A DNA stretch of 53,402 nt from an uncultured Oscillospiraceae bacterium (GCA_934488695.1 CAKSSH010000003.1:1-53402); one strand, 5' to 3'. Positions 42,739-51,965 are shown, numbered from the stretch's first letter. Notes: generated by a model from the sequence alone, not told the origin. A program made the numbers and translations.

Positions 42739-43599
42739 TTATCCGTTCATCAAATTTTTAAGGAATTGAACCGCCTTGCCGATGTCCCCCTCTCGGTCGG
42801 CGCCGGCCTCACGCTCCACCGTAAGATATCCGGTGTAGCCGATTTCCTCCAACGCCTTGAGATAACGGACAAAGTCAACCTTCCCCTCGCCAAGCGGCGT
42901 CTCTCGGAAATAATCGGCAAGATTCAGGTCCTCAATGCCGCCCTCGGCAAAATAATCGTAAATGACCTGCGGGTCTGTTTTTTTCAGCATAATCCCGTCT
43001 TTGGCATGGGTATGTACAATATAATCCCGCAGGGTATACACCGCTGCGACCGGGTCATCGTCAGTCACCATCACAAGATTGGCCGGATCCAAATTGACAG
43101 CGACTTTGCGGCTCGACAAGCTATCTAAAAACCGTTTCAGCCGCTCGGCCTTTTCGGGGCCGGTTTCGATGGCAAAAAATGCTCCGCAGCGGTGCGCATA
43201 GGCTGCCAGCTCCTCGCACGCCGTATGCAGTGCCTCGTAGGCAGGGGTATGCTCATCTTCGGGGACAACACCGATATGCGTCGTCACAATAGAAGCGCCC
43301 ATTTCCCGTGCCAAGTCCACAATTCGCTTGGATTTTTCAATCTTTTGCGCATTATCGGCCGCCCGGGTAAACCCATGACCGCCCAAATCCCCGCAAAGAG
43401 CCGATACCTCCAGACCGTTATCGGCAAGAATCCTCTTTTTTTCGGCAAGGCTCTGTACCGTCATGTTTTCCGGGGCAAGCTCACCCGACACGGCATAAAG
43501 CTGGACACCGTTCGCGCCAAGTCGCGCACTGGTTTCAATGCTTTGCCGGAAGGGCATTTTCAACATATCGGCAATAATTCCGATCGGAAATTTTTTCAT
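42739..43599 (-). CDS. Sugar phosphate isomerase/epimerase (xylose-isomerase-like TIM barrel)
   Basis: A 286-residue protein of the AP-endonuclease-2/sugar isomerase family. IVTTHIGVVPEDE, FFAIETGPEKAERL, VAVNLDPANLVMV and IVHTHAKDG are the typical metal-ligand strands (Glu, Asp, His, Glu). VDFVRYLKALEEIGYTGYLTVERE is the usual end. AAGGAGG lies 7 bases before the ATG. It is co-transcribed with the oxidoreductase 12 bp upstream; such pairs are common in inositol and keto-sugar pathways. Confidence 0.92.
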   Translation of the reverse strand: MKKFPIGIIADMLKMPFRQSIETSARLGANGVQLYAVSGELAPENMTVQSLAEKKRILADNGLEVSALCGDLGGHGFTRAADNAQKIEKSKRIVDLAREMGASIVTTHIGVVPEDEHTPAYEALHTACEELAAYAHRCGAFFAIETGPEKAERLKRFLDSLSSRKVAVNLDPANLVMVTDDDPVAAVYTLRDYIVHTHAKDGIMLKKTDPQVIYDYFAEGGIEDLNLADYFRETPLGEGKVDFVRYLKALEEIGYTGYLTVEREAGADREGDIGKAVQFLKNLMNG

Positions 43600-43611
43600 A
43601 CAAGCGCCTCC

Positions 43612-44448
43612 TTACAGGCACACCCACTCATCGGGTGTGTTTTTTGCACGAATACAGGCCTCTCGCACTGCCATCACGGCCAGGGACTGTTCATGCAAAA
43701 TGAGCACCTCGCCGGTTTTATAAAACAGAATCAGATTTCGGATAAAATTGCGAAAAAAGTCCGATTGAATCGGCACGACCTTACAGCGCGAATCGTTATA
43801 ATTTACAGTCATCTGAAACGGACACTGTGCTTTGCAGCAAGCAAAGGTGACTCGATTTTTATCTGCATACTCCATCGTAAAAACCGGAATTTCCACCGTG
43901 CCGACGTTGCGCACCCGGCGGATCGCCGTCCCGAACAGCATCACAAGCGGCTCGATTTGATGGATCATATAAATATCCGGGTACCCGCCGCCGATACTGA
44001 CTGCCGAGACCATTCCCTGGCGATCCAGCTGCTCGTATTCCTCAGCATACCGCAGGGCAGAGGTGGTCATGCAGGGCGTTTTGTTGGCGTCCGCAAGCGC
44101 AAAAATACGTTTGGCAGTCGCAAGATCCGGCGCAAAGGTTTTGTCGATATATGTAATCTTCCCGGATCGGAGTGCTTTTTCGGAAAGCCGCTCATGCGTC
44201 TCCGGGTTATCCGGCGCCAACACACAAAGCACATCACTCTTCTCAATCAGCTCCTCCTGCGTTTGGCAAAGCTGAACCCCGTGCCGCTTTGCCCAATCGG
44301 CATTGGTCATACCGCCGGCAGGATGATCTATCTCGCCCCACGCGAAAGCAACCGCCAGCTCCCCGCCGGACTCCTGCAAAATCCAGTCCGGGTAATTATT
44401 TGCATGCCATTCGTCCAAATAATAGTCAATGAATCCGATTTTAAGCAT
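43612..44448 (-). CDS. Divergent Gfo/Idh/MocA-like oxidoreductase
   Basis: A 278-residue protein, shorter than typical family members (about 330-390). The N-terminal Rossmann half is recognisable by VLCVLAPDNPETHERLSEKAL and by the later SGKITYIDKTFAPDLATAKRI. There the usual EKP signature is DKT, so the catalytic lysine position is kept but its neighbours change. The opening LKIGFIDYYLDEWHANNYP lacks the glycine-rich GxGxxG loop, which may affect NAD binding. The second of two adjacent ATGs is preferred by ribosome-site spacing. First gene of the two-gene unit controlled from 44483-44511 opposite the AraC regulator. Confidence 0.8.
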   Translation of the reverse strand: MLKIGFIDYYLDEWHANNYPDWILQESGGELAVAFAWGEIDHPAGGMTNADWAKRHGVQLCQTQEELIEKSDVLCVLAPDNPETHERLSEKALRSGKITYIDKTFAPDLATAKRIFALADANKTPCMTTSALRYAEEYEQLDRQGMVSAVSIGGGYPDIYMIHQIEPLVMLFGTAIRRVRNVGTVEIPVFTMEYADKNRVTFACCKAQCPFQMTVNYNDSRCKVVPIQSDFFRNFIRNLILFYKTGEVLILHEQSLAVMAVREACIRAKNTPDEWVCL

Positions 44449-44482
44449 CATAATCCCTCCTTCAACGATTCTTCCCGTTTAT

Positions 44483-44511
44483 AAAATAACACATCTCATT
44501 TTTATTGGCAA
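44483..44511 (-). promoter_or_regulatory. Promoter of the oxidoreductase/isomerase unit
   Basis: On the minus strand TTGCCA, a 17-base spacer and TATTTT. The weak -10 box suits a gene activated by the divergent AraC regulator. Confidence 0.6.
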
Positions 44512-44571
44512 GGGCGTCTCAAAACAGCGGCAAAATTGATAAATCTTCCGTGACTTTTGCTAAGTTTCTGC

Positions 44572-44601
44572 TTGACGAAGCCGTAAAAAACATGTTAAAA
44601 T
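44572..44601 (+). promoter_or_regulatory. Promoter of the AraC regulator gene
   Basis: TTGACG, an 18-base spacer and TAAAAT, about 20 bases before the ATG at 44623. Confidence 0.6.
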
Positions 44602-44622
44602 AGGAAAAAGGCGGTGATGTAA

Positions 44623-45504
44623 ATGCGGTCTAAAAACACCCGGCTTCATTTTGACAATCTTTTTTTAGCAAAGCCGTTTTCCTTTGAGCAGTTTATGCTG
44701 TATCAGACAGGAGACTGTCTTACGCGATCCGGCTTTGAGGCGCCGGAGCACCGACAGGTCTGCGACGAGATTTCCTATATCGTTTCCGGCGAGGCAGACT
44801 TTTATTTGAACGGCTGCCGATATCCGCTGCAAACCGGCGACCTGTTTTTCTGTCCGAGCAGCTCGACGCACCGCATTGTTTCCAGCGTCGAAAATCCGGT
44901 CCGTTATTATTATTTAGGCTACAAGTTGGTGCAACAACAGCCGGCATACAGTCGCTGGAAAGAGATCGACGAAGCGCTGCATGCGCTTTCCGACCCGGTC
45001 TGCCACCGCGCCTTTAACATGAATCACCTGTTCAGTGACCTGCTGTGCGAATTTCAACAGGATTTTCATTTACGCGACCGGATGATTGAGGTCGCTGTTT
45101 CTCAAATCATTCTGCACACCTACAAATACTACATGGTTCGCACCGAAAACGCCGCCGTTTATGAAAAGCGAATTCCAGATCACAGCGAGCTGGCTTACGA
45201 AATGGTCAATTTTATCGATAATAATGTTTTACGTCTTCACTCACTCAATGACGTCAGCACCTATATCGGTTTCAGTTATTCATATACCGCCCAAATTTTC
45301 TCCGAGGTCATGCACCAAAGTCTCAATGACTACTACCAAAAACGTCGTTTTGAAGAGGCGGTCAGGCTTTTAAAAAGCGGAATGCCAATCACCAAAACCG
45401 CCGAAATTTTGGGGTTTGACACGGTCCATTCCTTCAGTCGTGCCTTTAAATCCCGTTTTGGATGCGCACCCCGGCAATACCTGCAGGAAAATTCAAAATC
45501 ATAA
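44623..45504 (+). CDS. AraC-family transcriptional regulator
   Basis: A 293-residue protein. The N-terminal cupin sugar-sensing domain contains ISYIVSGEADFYLNGCRYPL and GDLFFCPSSSTHRI. The C-terminal pair of helix-turn-helix motifs contains LNDVSTYIGFSYSYTAQIFSE and ITKTAEILGFDTVHSFSRAF with the FGCAPRQY end. It probably activates the divergent oxidoreductase/isomerase unit in response to their substrate. The ribosome site is a weaker GGCGGTGAT. Confidence 0.93.
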   Translation: MRSKNTRLHFDNLFLAKPFSFEQFMLYQTGDCLTRSGFEAPEHRQVCDEISYIVSGEADFYLNGCRYPLQTGDLFFCPSSSTHRIVSSVENPVRYYYLGYKLVQQQPAYSRWKEIDEALHALSDPVCHRAFNMNHLFSDLLCEFQQDFHLRDRMIEVAVSQIILHTYKYYMVRTENAAVYEKRIPDHSELAYEMVNFIDNNVLRLHSLNDVSTYIGFSYSYTAQIFSEVMHQSLNDYYQKRRFEEAVRLLKSGMPITKTAEILGFDTVHSFSRAFKSRFGCAPRQYLQENSKS

Positions 45505-45505
45505 A

Positions 45506-45543
45506 AAAGGCTGTAAAAACCTAAGGTTTTTACAGCCTTTTTC
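45506..45543. terminator. Bidirectional terminator between AraC and isocitrate dehydrogenase genes
   Basis: A perfect 16-bp stem AAAGGCTGTAAAAACC/GGTTTTTACAGCCTTT with T-runs on both outer sides. It serves the plus-strand araC-type gene and the minus-strand citrate operon, which converge here. Confidence 0.92.
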
Positions 45544-45559
45544 TGTTGCAGACCTATTT

Positions 45560-46693
45560 TTAAAGCTGTGCCAAAATGTCCCGACAATAGTCCTCGGCGC
45601 GAGCACCGGAGGAAAGGCCGGTCGGCACATGAGACGGCTCCACAGCATCCATCGCCGCCGTCAGGCGGTCGGCCTGCTGCATAAGTCCGACGTGGCGCAG
45701 CAGCATCTCGGCGGCCTTTAAAATGCTTTGCGGGTTGGCATACTCTCCCAGTCCCTGCTCGATCATCCGCGGAGCAGAGCCGTGAATTGCCTCAAACATG
45801 GCGCAGCTGTCCCCGATATTGGCACTGCCGGCCGTCCCGACGCCGCCCTGAATCTGGGCAGCCTCATCGGTGATAATATCTCCGTACAAATTGGGCAGCA
45901 AAAACACTTGAAAATCACTCCGAATGCTTTCATTGACCAAATTGGCCGCCATAATATCAATATACCATTCATCCGTCTCGATTTCGGGATACTGCTCGGC
46001 GACTTCATGACAAATCTTGGAAAACATTCCGTCGGTCTTTTTCATAATATTGGCTTTAGTGACAATTGAAACCCGCTTTTTACCGTTGGCACGGGCAAAT
46101 TCAAAAGCCGCGCGGGCAATCCGGCGGGTGCCGCAATTGGTCGTGACCTTAAAATCCATCGCAAGCTCGCCGGGAATCTCGATCCCCCGAGAGCCTAAAA
46201 CATACTCGCCTTCGGTATTTTCCCTGAAAAAGGTCCAATCGATCCCCTCTCGGGCAATGGCGACCGGCCGGACATTGGCATACAAATCCAGCTCCCGGCG
46301 CAGCGTCACATTGGCGCTTTCCATCGTGCCGCCCTTAGGTGTTGTCGTAGGACCCTTAAGCAGCACATCACAAGCCCGAATCGCCTCCAGCACGTCCGAC
46401 GGCACCGAAACGCCTTGTGCCAACCGGTTTTCCAGCGTCAACCCCTCAATACGCCGCAGCTCCACGCGCTCGTCGGCAATCTCCCGGGCAAGCAGCCGGC
46501 TCAGAACCCGCTCGGCAGCTTTCAGAATAATGGGACCGATTCCGTCTCCGTCAATCAGACCGATAACAATTTTCTCGGTCTTTTTAGAAACGGTCGATCC
46601 TGCCCGCATTTTTGTCTGACGGGCAAGCTGCTCCCGCAGCAAGGTCTCAAAAGCGGCGGACGCCGCTGCGATTTCCTTTTCAAACTCAGGCAT
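45560..46693 (-). CDS. Isocitrate/isopropylmalate dehydrogenase family protein (probable isocitrate dehydrogenase)
   Basis: A 377-residue NAD(P)-dependent decarboxylating dehydrogenase. KGPTTTPKGG, LRRELDLYANVRP and FFRENTEGEYVLGS are the substrate-binding segments. NLYGDIITDEAAQIQGGVGTAGSANIG is the family signature with metal-binding Asp residues. The first 50 residues are an extra, basic N-terminal stretch before VIGLIDGDGIGP. It overlaps the aconitase stop by 8 bases, with AAGGAGG 9 bases upstream. The operon context (citrate synthase, aconitase) points to isocitrate as substrate, giving 2-oxoglutarate. Isopropylmalate or homoisocitrate dehydrogenase activity cannot be excluded by sequence alone. 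Confidence 0.87.
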   Translation of the reverse strand: MPEFEKEIAAASAAFETLLREQLARQTKMRAGSTVSKKTEKIVIGLIDGDGIGPIILKAAERVLSRLLAREIADERVELRRIEGLTLENRLAQGVSVPSDVLEAIRACDVLLKGPTTTPKGGTMESANVTLRRELDLYANVRPVAIAREGIDWTFFRENTEGEYVLGSRGIEIPGELAMDFKVTTNCGTRRIARAAFEFARANGKKRVSIVTKANIMKKTDGMFSKICHEVAEQYPEIETDEWYIDIMAANLVNESIRSDFQVFLLPNLYGDIITDEAAQIQGGVGTAGSANIGDSCAMFEAIHGSAPRMIEQGLGEYANPQSILKAAEMLLRHVGLMQQADRLTAAMDAVEPSHVPTGLSSGARAEDYCRDILAQL

Positions 46694-48623
46694 TTTTTGC
46701 TTCCTCCTTGGCAAACGGCAGCAAACCGCCGGCGCGCAAAATCTTTTTCTGACGCTCGGTAAAGTTACCGCTCAGTGCAAAGCTTTGACCGGTCGTTTCA
46801 TCCTTCAGGGTAAAGCTGCCGGTTTCCAGTCCCTCAAAAATGTGCTCCAGCCGCAGCGCGTCCCCTTGACTGAGCACATCGTAATCCGCCTCATTTACAA
46901 AGCAAAGCGGCAGAATCCCGGCGTTGATCAGGTTTGCAACATGAATACGCGCAAAGCTCTTGACAATAACAGCCCGAACGCCCAGATACATCGGCACCAG
47001 TGCGGCGTGCTCCCGCGAAGAGCCCTGACCGTAATTGGCGCCGCCGACGATAATACTCTGTCCCGCTGCACGCGCCCGCTCCGGGAAGCTTTCGTCGCAA
47101 ACCGCAAAGCAAAAATCGGAAAGGCGGGGAATGTTGGAGCGGTAAGGCAGGATTTTGGCACCGGCAGGCATAATATGGTCCGTTGTAATATGGTCGCCGA
47201 CCTTTAAGATCAAAGGAGCCGACAAGGTGTCCGCCGGCACGACCGGATCGGGGAATTTTTTGATATTCGGCCCGCGCAAAACCTGCACCGACGCCGCCTC
47301 GGCCTCCTCGGCCGGCGGCAAAACGGCACTGTCATCCAGCTTAAAGCTCTCCGGGATCGTCACCGTCGGCATTTGACCTAAGCTGCGCGGATCGGTGATC
47401 TCCCCGGTCAGAGCCGCTGCAACAGCGGTTTCGGGCGATACCAGATAAACCTGCCCGTCCGCCGTTCCGCTTCGTCCCTCAAAATTACGGTTAAAGGTCC
47501 GCAGGCTGACGCCGCCCGAGTTGGGCGAAAAGCCCATTCCGATACACGGGCCGCAGGCACACTCCAGCACCCGCGCACCGGCAGCAAGCAGGTCACTGAG
47601 CGCACCGCAATCCGCCAGCATAGAAAGCACCTGCTTAGAGCCGGGGCTAACCGACAGACTGACGCTCGGAGCAATCGTCTTGCCGCGCAGCAACGCCGCA
47701 ACCTTTAAAAGATCCAGCAGAGACGAATTGGTGCAGGAACCGATACAAACCTGATCCACTTTTTTGCCGGCAATCGACTGCACCGTCACCACCCGATCCG
47801 GGCTGTGCGGGCAAGCAATCAACGGTTCCAGAGAAGACAGGTCAATTTCAATTACGCGGTCATAAACAGCGTCTGCGTCGCTTGCAAGCGGCTGATAGTC
47901 CTCTTCCCGACCCTCTCGCCGCAAAAAGTCGCGGGTGATCTCGTCCGACGGGAAAATCGACGTCGTGGCGCCCAGCTCGGTGCCCATATTGGTAATGGTC
48001 GCCCGCTCCGGCACCGAAAGGCTCAAAACGCCCTCGCCGCCCCACTCGATAATCGCACCGACGCCGCCCTTGACCGAAAGCAGCCGCAGCAGCTCAAGGC
48101 TTATGTCCTTCGCCGTCACAAAAGGACGCAGCCGCCCTTTGAGCGCAACCTTGTACATCCGGGGCATGGTGATATAATACGCACCGCCGCCCATTGCCGC
48201 CGCAACGTCCAATCCGCCGGCGCCAAAGGCCAGCATTCCGATACCGCCACCGGTCGGTGTGTGCGAATCCGACCCGATTAAGGTCTTGCCCGGCTTGCCA
48301 AAGCGCTCCAAATGCACCTGATGGCAAATTCCGTTACCGGGACGGGAGAAATAAATCCCGTGCTTGCGGGCCACCGATTGAATGTACAGATGGTCATCCG
48401 CATTTTCAAAGCCGGACTGCAGGGTGTTATGGTCAATGTAAGCCACACTTTTTTCGGTTTTGACCCGGGCGGTTCCCATGGTTTCAAATTCCAGATACGC
48501 CATCGTGCCGGTTGCGTCCTGCGTCAAGGTCTGGTCAATTCGCAGCCCGATTTCATGGCCGGGAATCATCTCGCCCGAAACCAAATGTGCCTGAATGATT
48601 TTTTGTGCTAATGTCATGCCCAT
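46686..48623 (-). CDS. Aconitate hydratase
   Basis: A 645-residue [4Fe-4S] enzyme converting citrate to isocitrate. GSDSHTPTGGGIGMLAFGAGG and CIGSCTNSS plus CACGPCIGMG supply the conserved motifs and the three cluster cysteines. The swivel domain is marked by GGANYGQGSSREHAALVP. The length matches the short aconitases of anaerobic Firmicutes. GGAGG, located inside the end of the GntR gene, is 9 bases from the ATG. It is coupled to the isocitrate dehydrogenase gene by overlap. Confidence 0.95.
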   Translation of the reverse strand: MGMTLAQKIIQAHLVSGEMIPGHEIGLRIDQTLTQDATGTMAYLEFETMGTARVKTEKSVAYIDHNTLQSGFENADDHLYIQSVARKHGIYFSRPGNGICHQVHLERFGKPGKTLIGSDSHTPTGGGIGMLAFGAGGLDVAAAMGGGAYYITMPRMYKVALKGRLRPFVTAKDISLELLRLLSVKGGVGAIIEWGGEGVLSLSVPERATITNMGTELGATTSIFPSDEITRDFLRREGREEDYQPLASDADAVYDRVIEIDLSSLEPLIACPHSPDRVVTVQSIAGKKVDQVCIGSCTNSSLLDLLKVAALLRGKTIAPSVSLSVSPGSKQVLSMLADCGALSDLLAAGARVLECACGPCIGMGFSPNSGGVSLRTFNRNFEGRSGTADGQVYLVSPETAVAAALTGEITDPRSLGQMPTVTIPESFKLDDSAVLPPAEEAEAASVQVLRGPNIKKFPDPVVPADTLSAPLILKVGDHITTDHIMPAGAKILPYRSNIPRLSDFCFAVCDESFPERARAAGQSIIVGGANYGQGSSREHAALVPMYLGVRAVIVKSFARIHVANLINAGILPLCFVNEADYDVLSQGDALRLEHIFEGLETGSFTLKDETTGQSFALSGNFTERQKKILRAGGLLPFAKEEAKNA

Positions 48624-48624
48624 G

Positions 48625-49269
48625 TTATTTTTCCTCCGTCACAATATGAAATGCAGCATTCTTGGTATGCAGCTGTGCGGCACGCCGCGCGCCCTCGGCA
48701 TCATGCGCCGCAACGCATTCAAAGATCGCCCGATGCTCGGCGCAAGAGGCCGCCGCCCGACTCTCGTTCTGAATCGATGCACGACGATACCGCTGTGCTT
48801 TTTTATGCAGCGTGTCCAAAATGTCCTCATAAATCGTGCTGCCGCTGAATCGGTACAACAGATGATGAAACCGACTATCATTGGCCTTAATGTGCTCGGC
48901 GTCTTTTTTCTGCACATAAAATTCCTGCAGCTCCAGAGCTTCGCGCAGCTGCTCGATTTCCTCCGGAGTAATGCGCTGTGCTGCACGAGCCACCGCCTCG
49001 CTCTCGATTTTAAGCCGGATATCAAAAATATCCCGCACATCCTCATTGGTGATTCCGATGACCACCGCGCCCTTGGCGCGTTCCTCAATAAGGTGCTCTT
49101 GAGACAACATTCGCAGCGCCTCACGCACCGGTGTGCGGCTGACGCCCAGCTCGGAGGACAGCCCCAGCTCGGTGAGAATTTCGCCGCGCCGATATTTTCC
49201 GCAAAGAATATCGGTTTCGATTTTTTCAAACACCTGATCTGCAAGTGAAACCGGTTTATGGTCGAACAT
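48625..49269 (-). CDS. GntR-family regulator (FadR/FCD subfamily)
   Basis: A 214-residue protein. The winged helix-turn-helix carries LSSELGVSRTPVREALRMLSQ. The FCD effector domain carries DIRLKIESEAVARAA and NDSRFHHLLYRFSG, with the His/Asp metal ligands. FCD members respond to organic acids, such as citrate or related acids. It is encoded inside the citrate operon, 12 bp after the citrate synthase and 1 bp before aconitase, and probably binds the ATTGTATACATT site at the operon promoter (50684-50695). Confidence 0.92.
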   Translation of the reverse strand: MFDHKPVSLADQVFEKIETDILCGKYRRGEILTELGLSSELGVSRTPVREALRMLSQEHLIEERAKGAVVIGITNEDVRDIFDIRLKIESEAVARAAQRITPEEIEQLREALELQEFYVQKKDAEHIKANDSRFHHLLYRFSGSTIYEDILDTLHKKAQRYRRASIQNESRAAASCAEHRAIFECVAAHDAEGARRAAQLHTKNAAFHIVTEEK

Positions 49270-49281
49270 GCCTTTTCCTCC

Positions 49282-50664
49282 TTACGCCTCTTTTTCGTCA
49301 AATCGGCCGGGGGCCAGCCGCCGGACCTGTTCCTCTAATTCGTGGTTGGACAGCGACGTCTGGCGCCCGTTTTCGTATTCGGCGTCGACCCACTGCCGGA
49401 GCGCCTCGACCAGCGGGTCCCGCTTATCGACCTCCCGCTCTTTGGGCAAGCGATAGTGTTCATTGACCCAGTAGGCAATGCCGGCCAGTCCCGATGTTTT
49501 ACCAATCATAACCGCCGGCTTCCGCCGCAGCAGCTTATCGGTGTCAAAAATATTATAAATTTCTTGGTCCTTGAGCATACCGTCAGCATGAATTCCGGCG
49601 CGGGTCGCATTAAAAGCGCTGCCGACAAAAGGTGTCATGGGCGGAATTTTATAGCCGATCTCTTTCTCAAAATACTCGGCAATTTCGGTGATGACCGTTG
49701 TGTCCATTCCGTCCAGAGAGCCACGCAGCGAGGCGTACTCGATCACCATGGCCTCCAGCGGCACGTTGCCGGTCCGCTCCCCGATTCCCAGCAGTGAGCA
49801 GTTGACCGCGGCGGCGCCGTACAGCCACGCGGTGGCCGCATTGGCGACCGCCTTATAAAAGTCATTGTGGCCGTGCCATTCCAGCATTTCACTGGGAACG
49901 TCGGAATAATGCTGCAATCCGTAAATAATGCCGGGCACGCTGCGCGGCAAGGCCACTTCACTGTACGGGACTCCGTAGCCCATGGTGTCACAGGCGCGAA
50001 TCTTCACCGGAATACCGGCCTCTCGCGACAGCCGCATCAGCTCGTTGACAAAGGGCACCACAAAGCCGTAAAAATCCGCGCGGGTAATATCCTCCAAATG
50101 GCACCGCGGCATAACGCCGGCCGAGAATGCTTCCTTGACGGCTGCCAGATAATGATCCATGGCCTGCTTTCGGGTCATTTTCAGCTTTTTAAAAATATGA
50201 TAGTCCGAACAGGAAACCAAAATGCCGGTTTCCCGAACGCCCAGACTCCGCACCAGCTCAAAATCCTGCTTGCTGGCACGGATCCATGTCGTGATTTCGG
50301 GGAATCTAAGCCCCAGTGCCTGGCATTTTTCAAGTGCGTCCCGGTCCTTTTTGCTGTAAACAAAAAACTCGGTCTGCCGAATAATGCCGTACGGCCCTCC
50401 GAGCCGGGACATCAGCTGATATAAATGCACAATTTGATCCACTGTGTACGGCTCTACCGACTGCTGCCCATCCCGCAGCGAAGTATCGGTAATAAAAATT
50501 TCTTCCGGCATCCCGATAGGCACCCGGCGATGATTAAATGCAATTCGCGGCACATCTTCATAACTGTAAATATCCCGATATAAATTCGGCTCGGCAACAT
50601 TCTGCAGGGAATAACGATAGCTCTTTTGCTCCAGCAGGTTGGTTTTGCCCGAGATTTCCAGCAT
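49282..50664 (-). CDS. Re-citrate synthase (homocitrate/isopropylmalate synthase superfamily)
   Basis: A 460-residue protein of the HMG-CoA lyase-like synthase superfamily. FITDTSLRDGQQS (residues 57-69) holds the metal-binding Asp and the catalytic Arg. EWHGHNDFYKAVANAATAW is the HxHND metal site, and LLGIGERTGN follows. Related Re-citrate synthases (about 450 residues) make citrate from oxaloacetate and acetyl-CoA in clostridia that lack the usual enzyme. Position with aconitase and isocitrate dehydrogenase supports citrate rather than homocitrate as product. The start is the ATG with AGGAAG 8 bases upstream. It is transcribed from a perfect consensus promoter. Confidence 0.88.
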   Translation of the reverse strand: MLEISGKTNLLEQKSYRYSLQNVAEPNLYRDIYSYEDVPRIAFNHRRVPIGMPEEIFITDTSLRDGQQSVEPYTVDQIVHLYQLMSRLGGPYGIIRQTEFFVYSKKDRDALEKCQALGLRFPEITTWIRASKQDFELVRSLGVRETGILVSCSDYHIFKKLKMTRKQAMDHYLAAVKEAFSAGVMPRCHLEDITRADFYGFVVPFVNELMRLSREAGIPVKIRACDTMGYGVPYSEVALPRSVPGIIYGLQHYSDVPSEMLEWHGHNDFYKAVANAATAWLYGAAAVNCSLLGIGERTGNVPLEAMVIEYASLRGSLDGMDTTVITEIAEYFEKEIGYKIPPMTPFVGSAFNATRAGIHADGMLKDQEIYNIFDTDKLLRRKPAVMIGKTSGLAGIAYWVNEHYRLPKEREVDKRDPLVEALRQWVDAEYENGRQTSLSNHELEEQVRRLAPGRFDEKEA

Positions 50665-50683
50665 AACGGTCACTTCCTTTCTT

Positions 50684-50695
50684 AATGTATACAAT
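50684..50695. promoter_or_regulatory. Putative GntR operator ATTGTATACATT
   Basis: A near-palindrome of the TNGTNNACNA type recognised by FadR/FCD GntR regulators. It overlaps the -10 box/start site of the citrate operon, whose own regulator is of that subfamily. Half sites (GTAC/ATTGTAC) also occur on either side of the -10 box. Confidence 0.55.
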
Positions 50696-50722
50696 TATAC
50701 TATTGTACCCTTATTTTGTCAA
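50694..50722 (-). promoter_or_regulatory. Perfect consensus promoter of the citrate operon
   Basis: On the minus strand TTGACA, a 17-base spacer and TATAAT. The predicted start lies about 25 bases before the ATG at 50664. Confidence 0.92.
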
Positions 50723-50764
50723 GAACGAATTGCTTGGATTTTCCGAAAAAAGGAGGTAAAAAAC

Positions 50765-51928
50765 ATGAAATATGATAAATTCAGCAGCAAAAATGTCATT
50801 GTTATTTCAGAAACGGCTCATTATAATGAAAGTACAAACTATCGTCTTGAAAGGATGGTTTTTATGGAGAAAAAGCTAAAAATTGCCGTTATCGGCTGCG
50901 GAAACATCGCCAATTCGGCGCACATCCCCGCCTATGTCAAAAACGACAAAGTCGAAATTAAATACTTTTGCGATATTATTCCGGAGCGAGCCGATGCAGC
51001 CGTTCAAAAATACGGCTGCGGCCGAGCGATTTACGACTACAGGGAAGCGGTCAGCGACCCCGAAATTGATGCGGTTTCGGTCTGCACGCCCAACTATGCT
51101 CATGCGCCGATTTCCATTGACTTTCTGAAGGCCGGCAAGACCGTCCTGTGCGAAAAGCCCGCAGCGCGGACCTTTGCGGAGGCGCAAACCATGCAAAGCG
51201 CCCAGAAGGAGACCGGCAACCATTTGAGCATCGGCGTCTGCAACCGGTTTAATGACTGCATCAACGAAATCCGCCGGCTGATTTCAGAGGGTGTTTTGGG
51301 CGAAGTTTACAATGTTTATGTCAGTTTTCGCGCCCATCGTTCCATTCCGGGACTCGGCGGTGATTTTACCACCAAGTCGGTTGCCGGCGGCGGCGTGCTG
51401 ATTGACTGGGGCGTTCATTACCTGGATATTGTGATGTACTGCTGCAACGACCCCGATCCCAAAACCGTTTCGGCCGAATGTTTTTCCAAGCTGGGTGCTC
51501 CCATTGAGAACTATGCTTATCGCGACATGTGGGCCGGTCCGCCGAAAAAGGACGGCGTCTATGACGTTGAAGAGGCTGTTACCGGCCTTATTCGCACCAG
51601 CGGGCCGGTCATCACCCTAAACGGCGCCTGGGCGCAAAACATCGACAAGCAGGAAACCTATATCGATTTTCTCGGCACCAGGGCCGGAATCCGGCTGATT
51701 TATTGGGGCGGCTTCACGCTCTTCGGCATTCGAGACGGCAAGTTTTTTGAAGAGGAGCACGAAAAGCCCGCAACCAATATGTATGAAAATGAAATCAATG
51801 CTTTTGTGGACAGCGTCGAAACCGGCAAGCTTCTGCCCTCTAACATTGACGTCAACATTAAGACCTCGCGTCTGATGCAGGCTATTTATGATTCGGCCGA
51901 GCAGCATCGTGAAATTGTTTTGGACTGA
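50765..51928 (+). CDS. Gfo/Idh/MocA-family oxidoreductase (two possible starts)
   Basis: A sugar oxidoreductase with AVIGCGNIANSAH Rossmann loop, CEKPAARTFAEAQT and GGGVLIDWGVHYLDIV. The ATG at 50765 has the best ribosome site (AAAGGAGGT, 8 bases away) and gives 387 residues with a 33-residue, AT-rich N-terminal extension. The ATG at 50864 has AAAGGA 8 bases away and gives the usual 354-residue family length. The family starts just before the Rossmann loop, so the extension may be a leader region. It is divergent from the citrate operon and followed 37 bp later by a second family member. Confidence 0.85.
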   Translation: MKYDKFSSKNVIVISETAHYNESTNYRLERMVFMEKKLKIAVIGCGNIANSAHIPAYVKNDKVEIKYFCDIIPERADAAVQKYGCGRAIYDYREAVSDPEIDAVSVCTPNYAHAPISIDFLKAGKTVLCEKPAARTFAEAQTMQSAQKETGNHLSIGVCNRFNDCINEIRRLISEGVLGEVYNVYVSFRAHRSIPGLGGDFTTKSVAGGGVLIDWGVHYLDIVMYCCNDPDPKTVSAECFSKLGAPIENYAYRDMWAGPPKKDGVYDVEEAVTGLIRTSGPVITLNGAWAQNIDKQETYIDFLGTRAGIRLIYWGGFTLFGIRDGKFFEEEHEKPATNMYENEINAFVDSVETGKLLPSNIDVNIKTSRLMQAIYDSAEQHREIVLD

Positions 51929-51965
51929 AACTTCGGTTCAGCAAGCTCAAAAACGGAGATTTTTT

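Noticed and set aside
45560..50664. Homocitrate-to-lysine (homoaconitase) pathway
   Set aside because: Possible by superfamily, but the set is also exactly the citrate branch known from clostridia and no other alpha-aminoadipate genes are seen.
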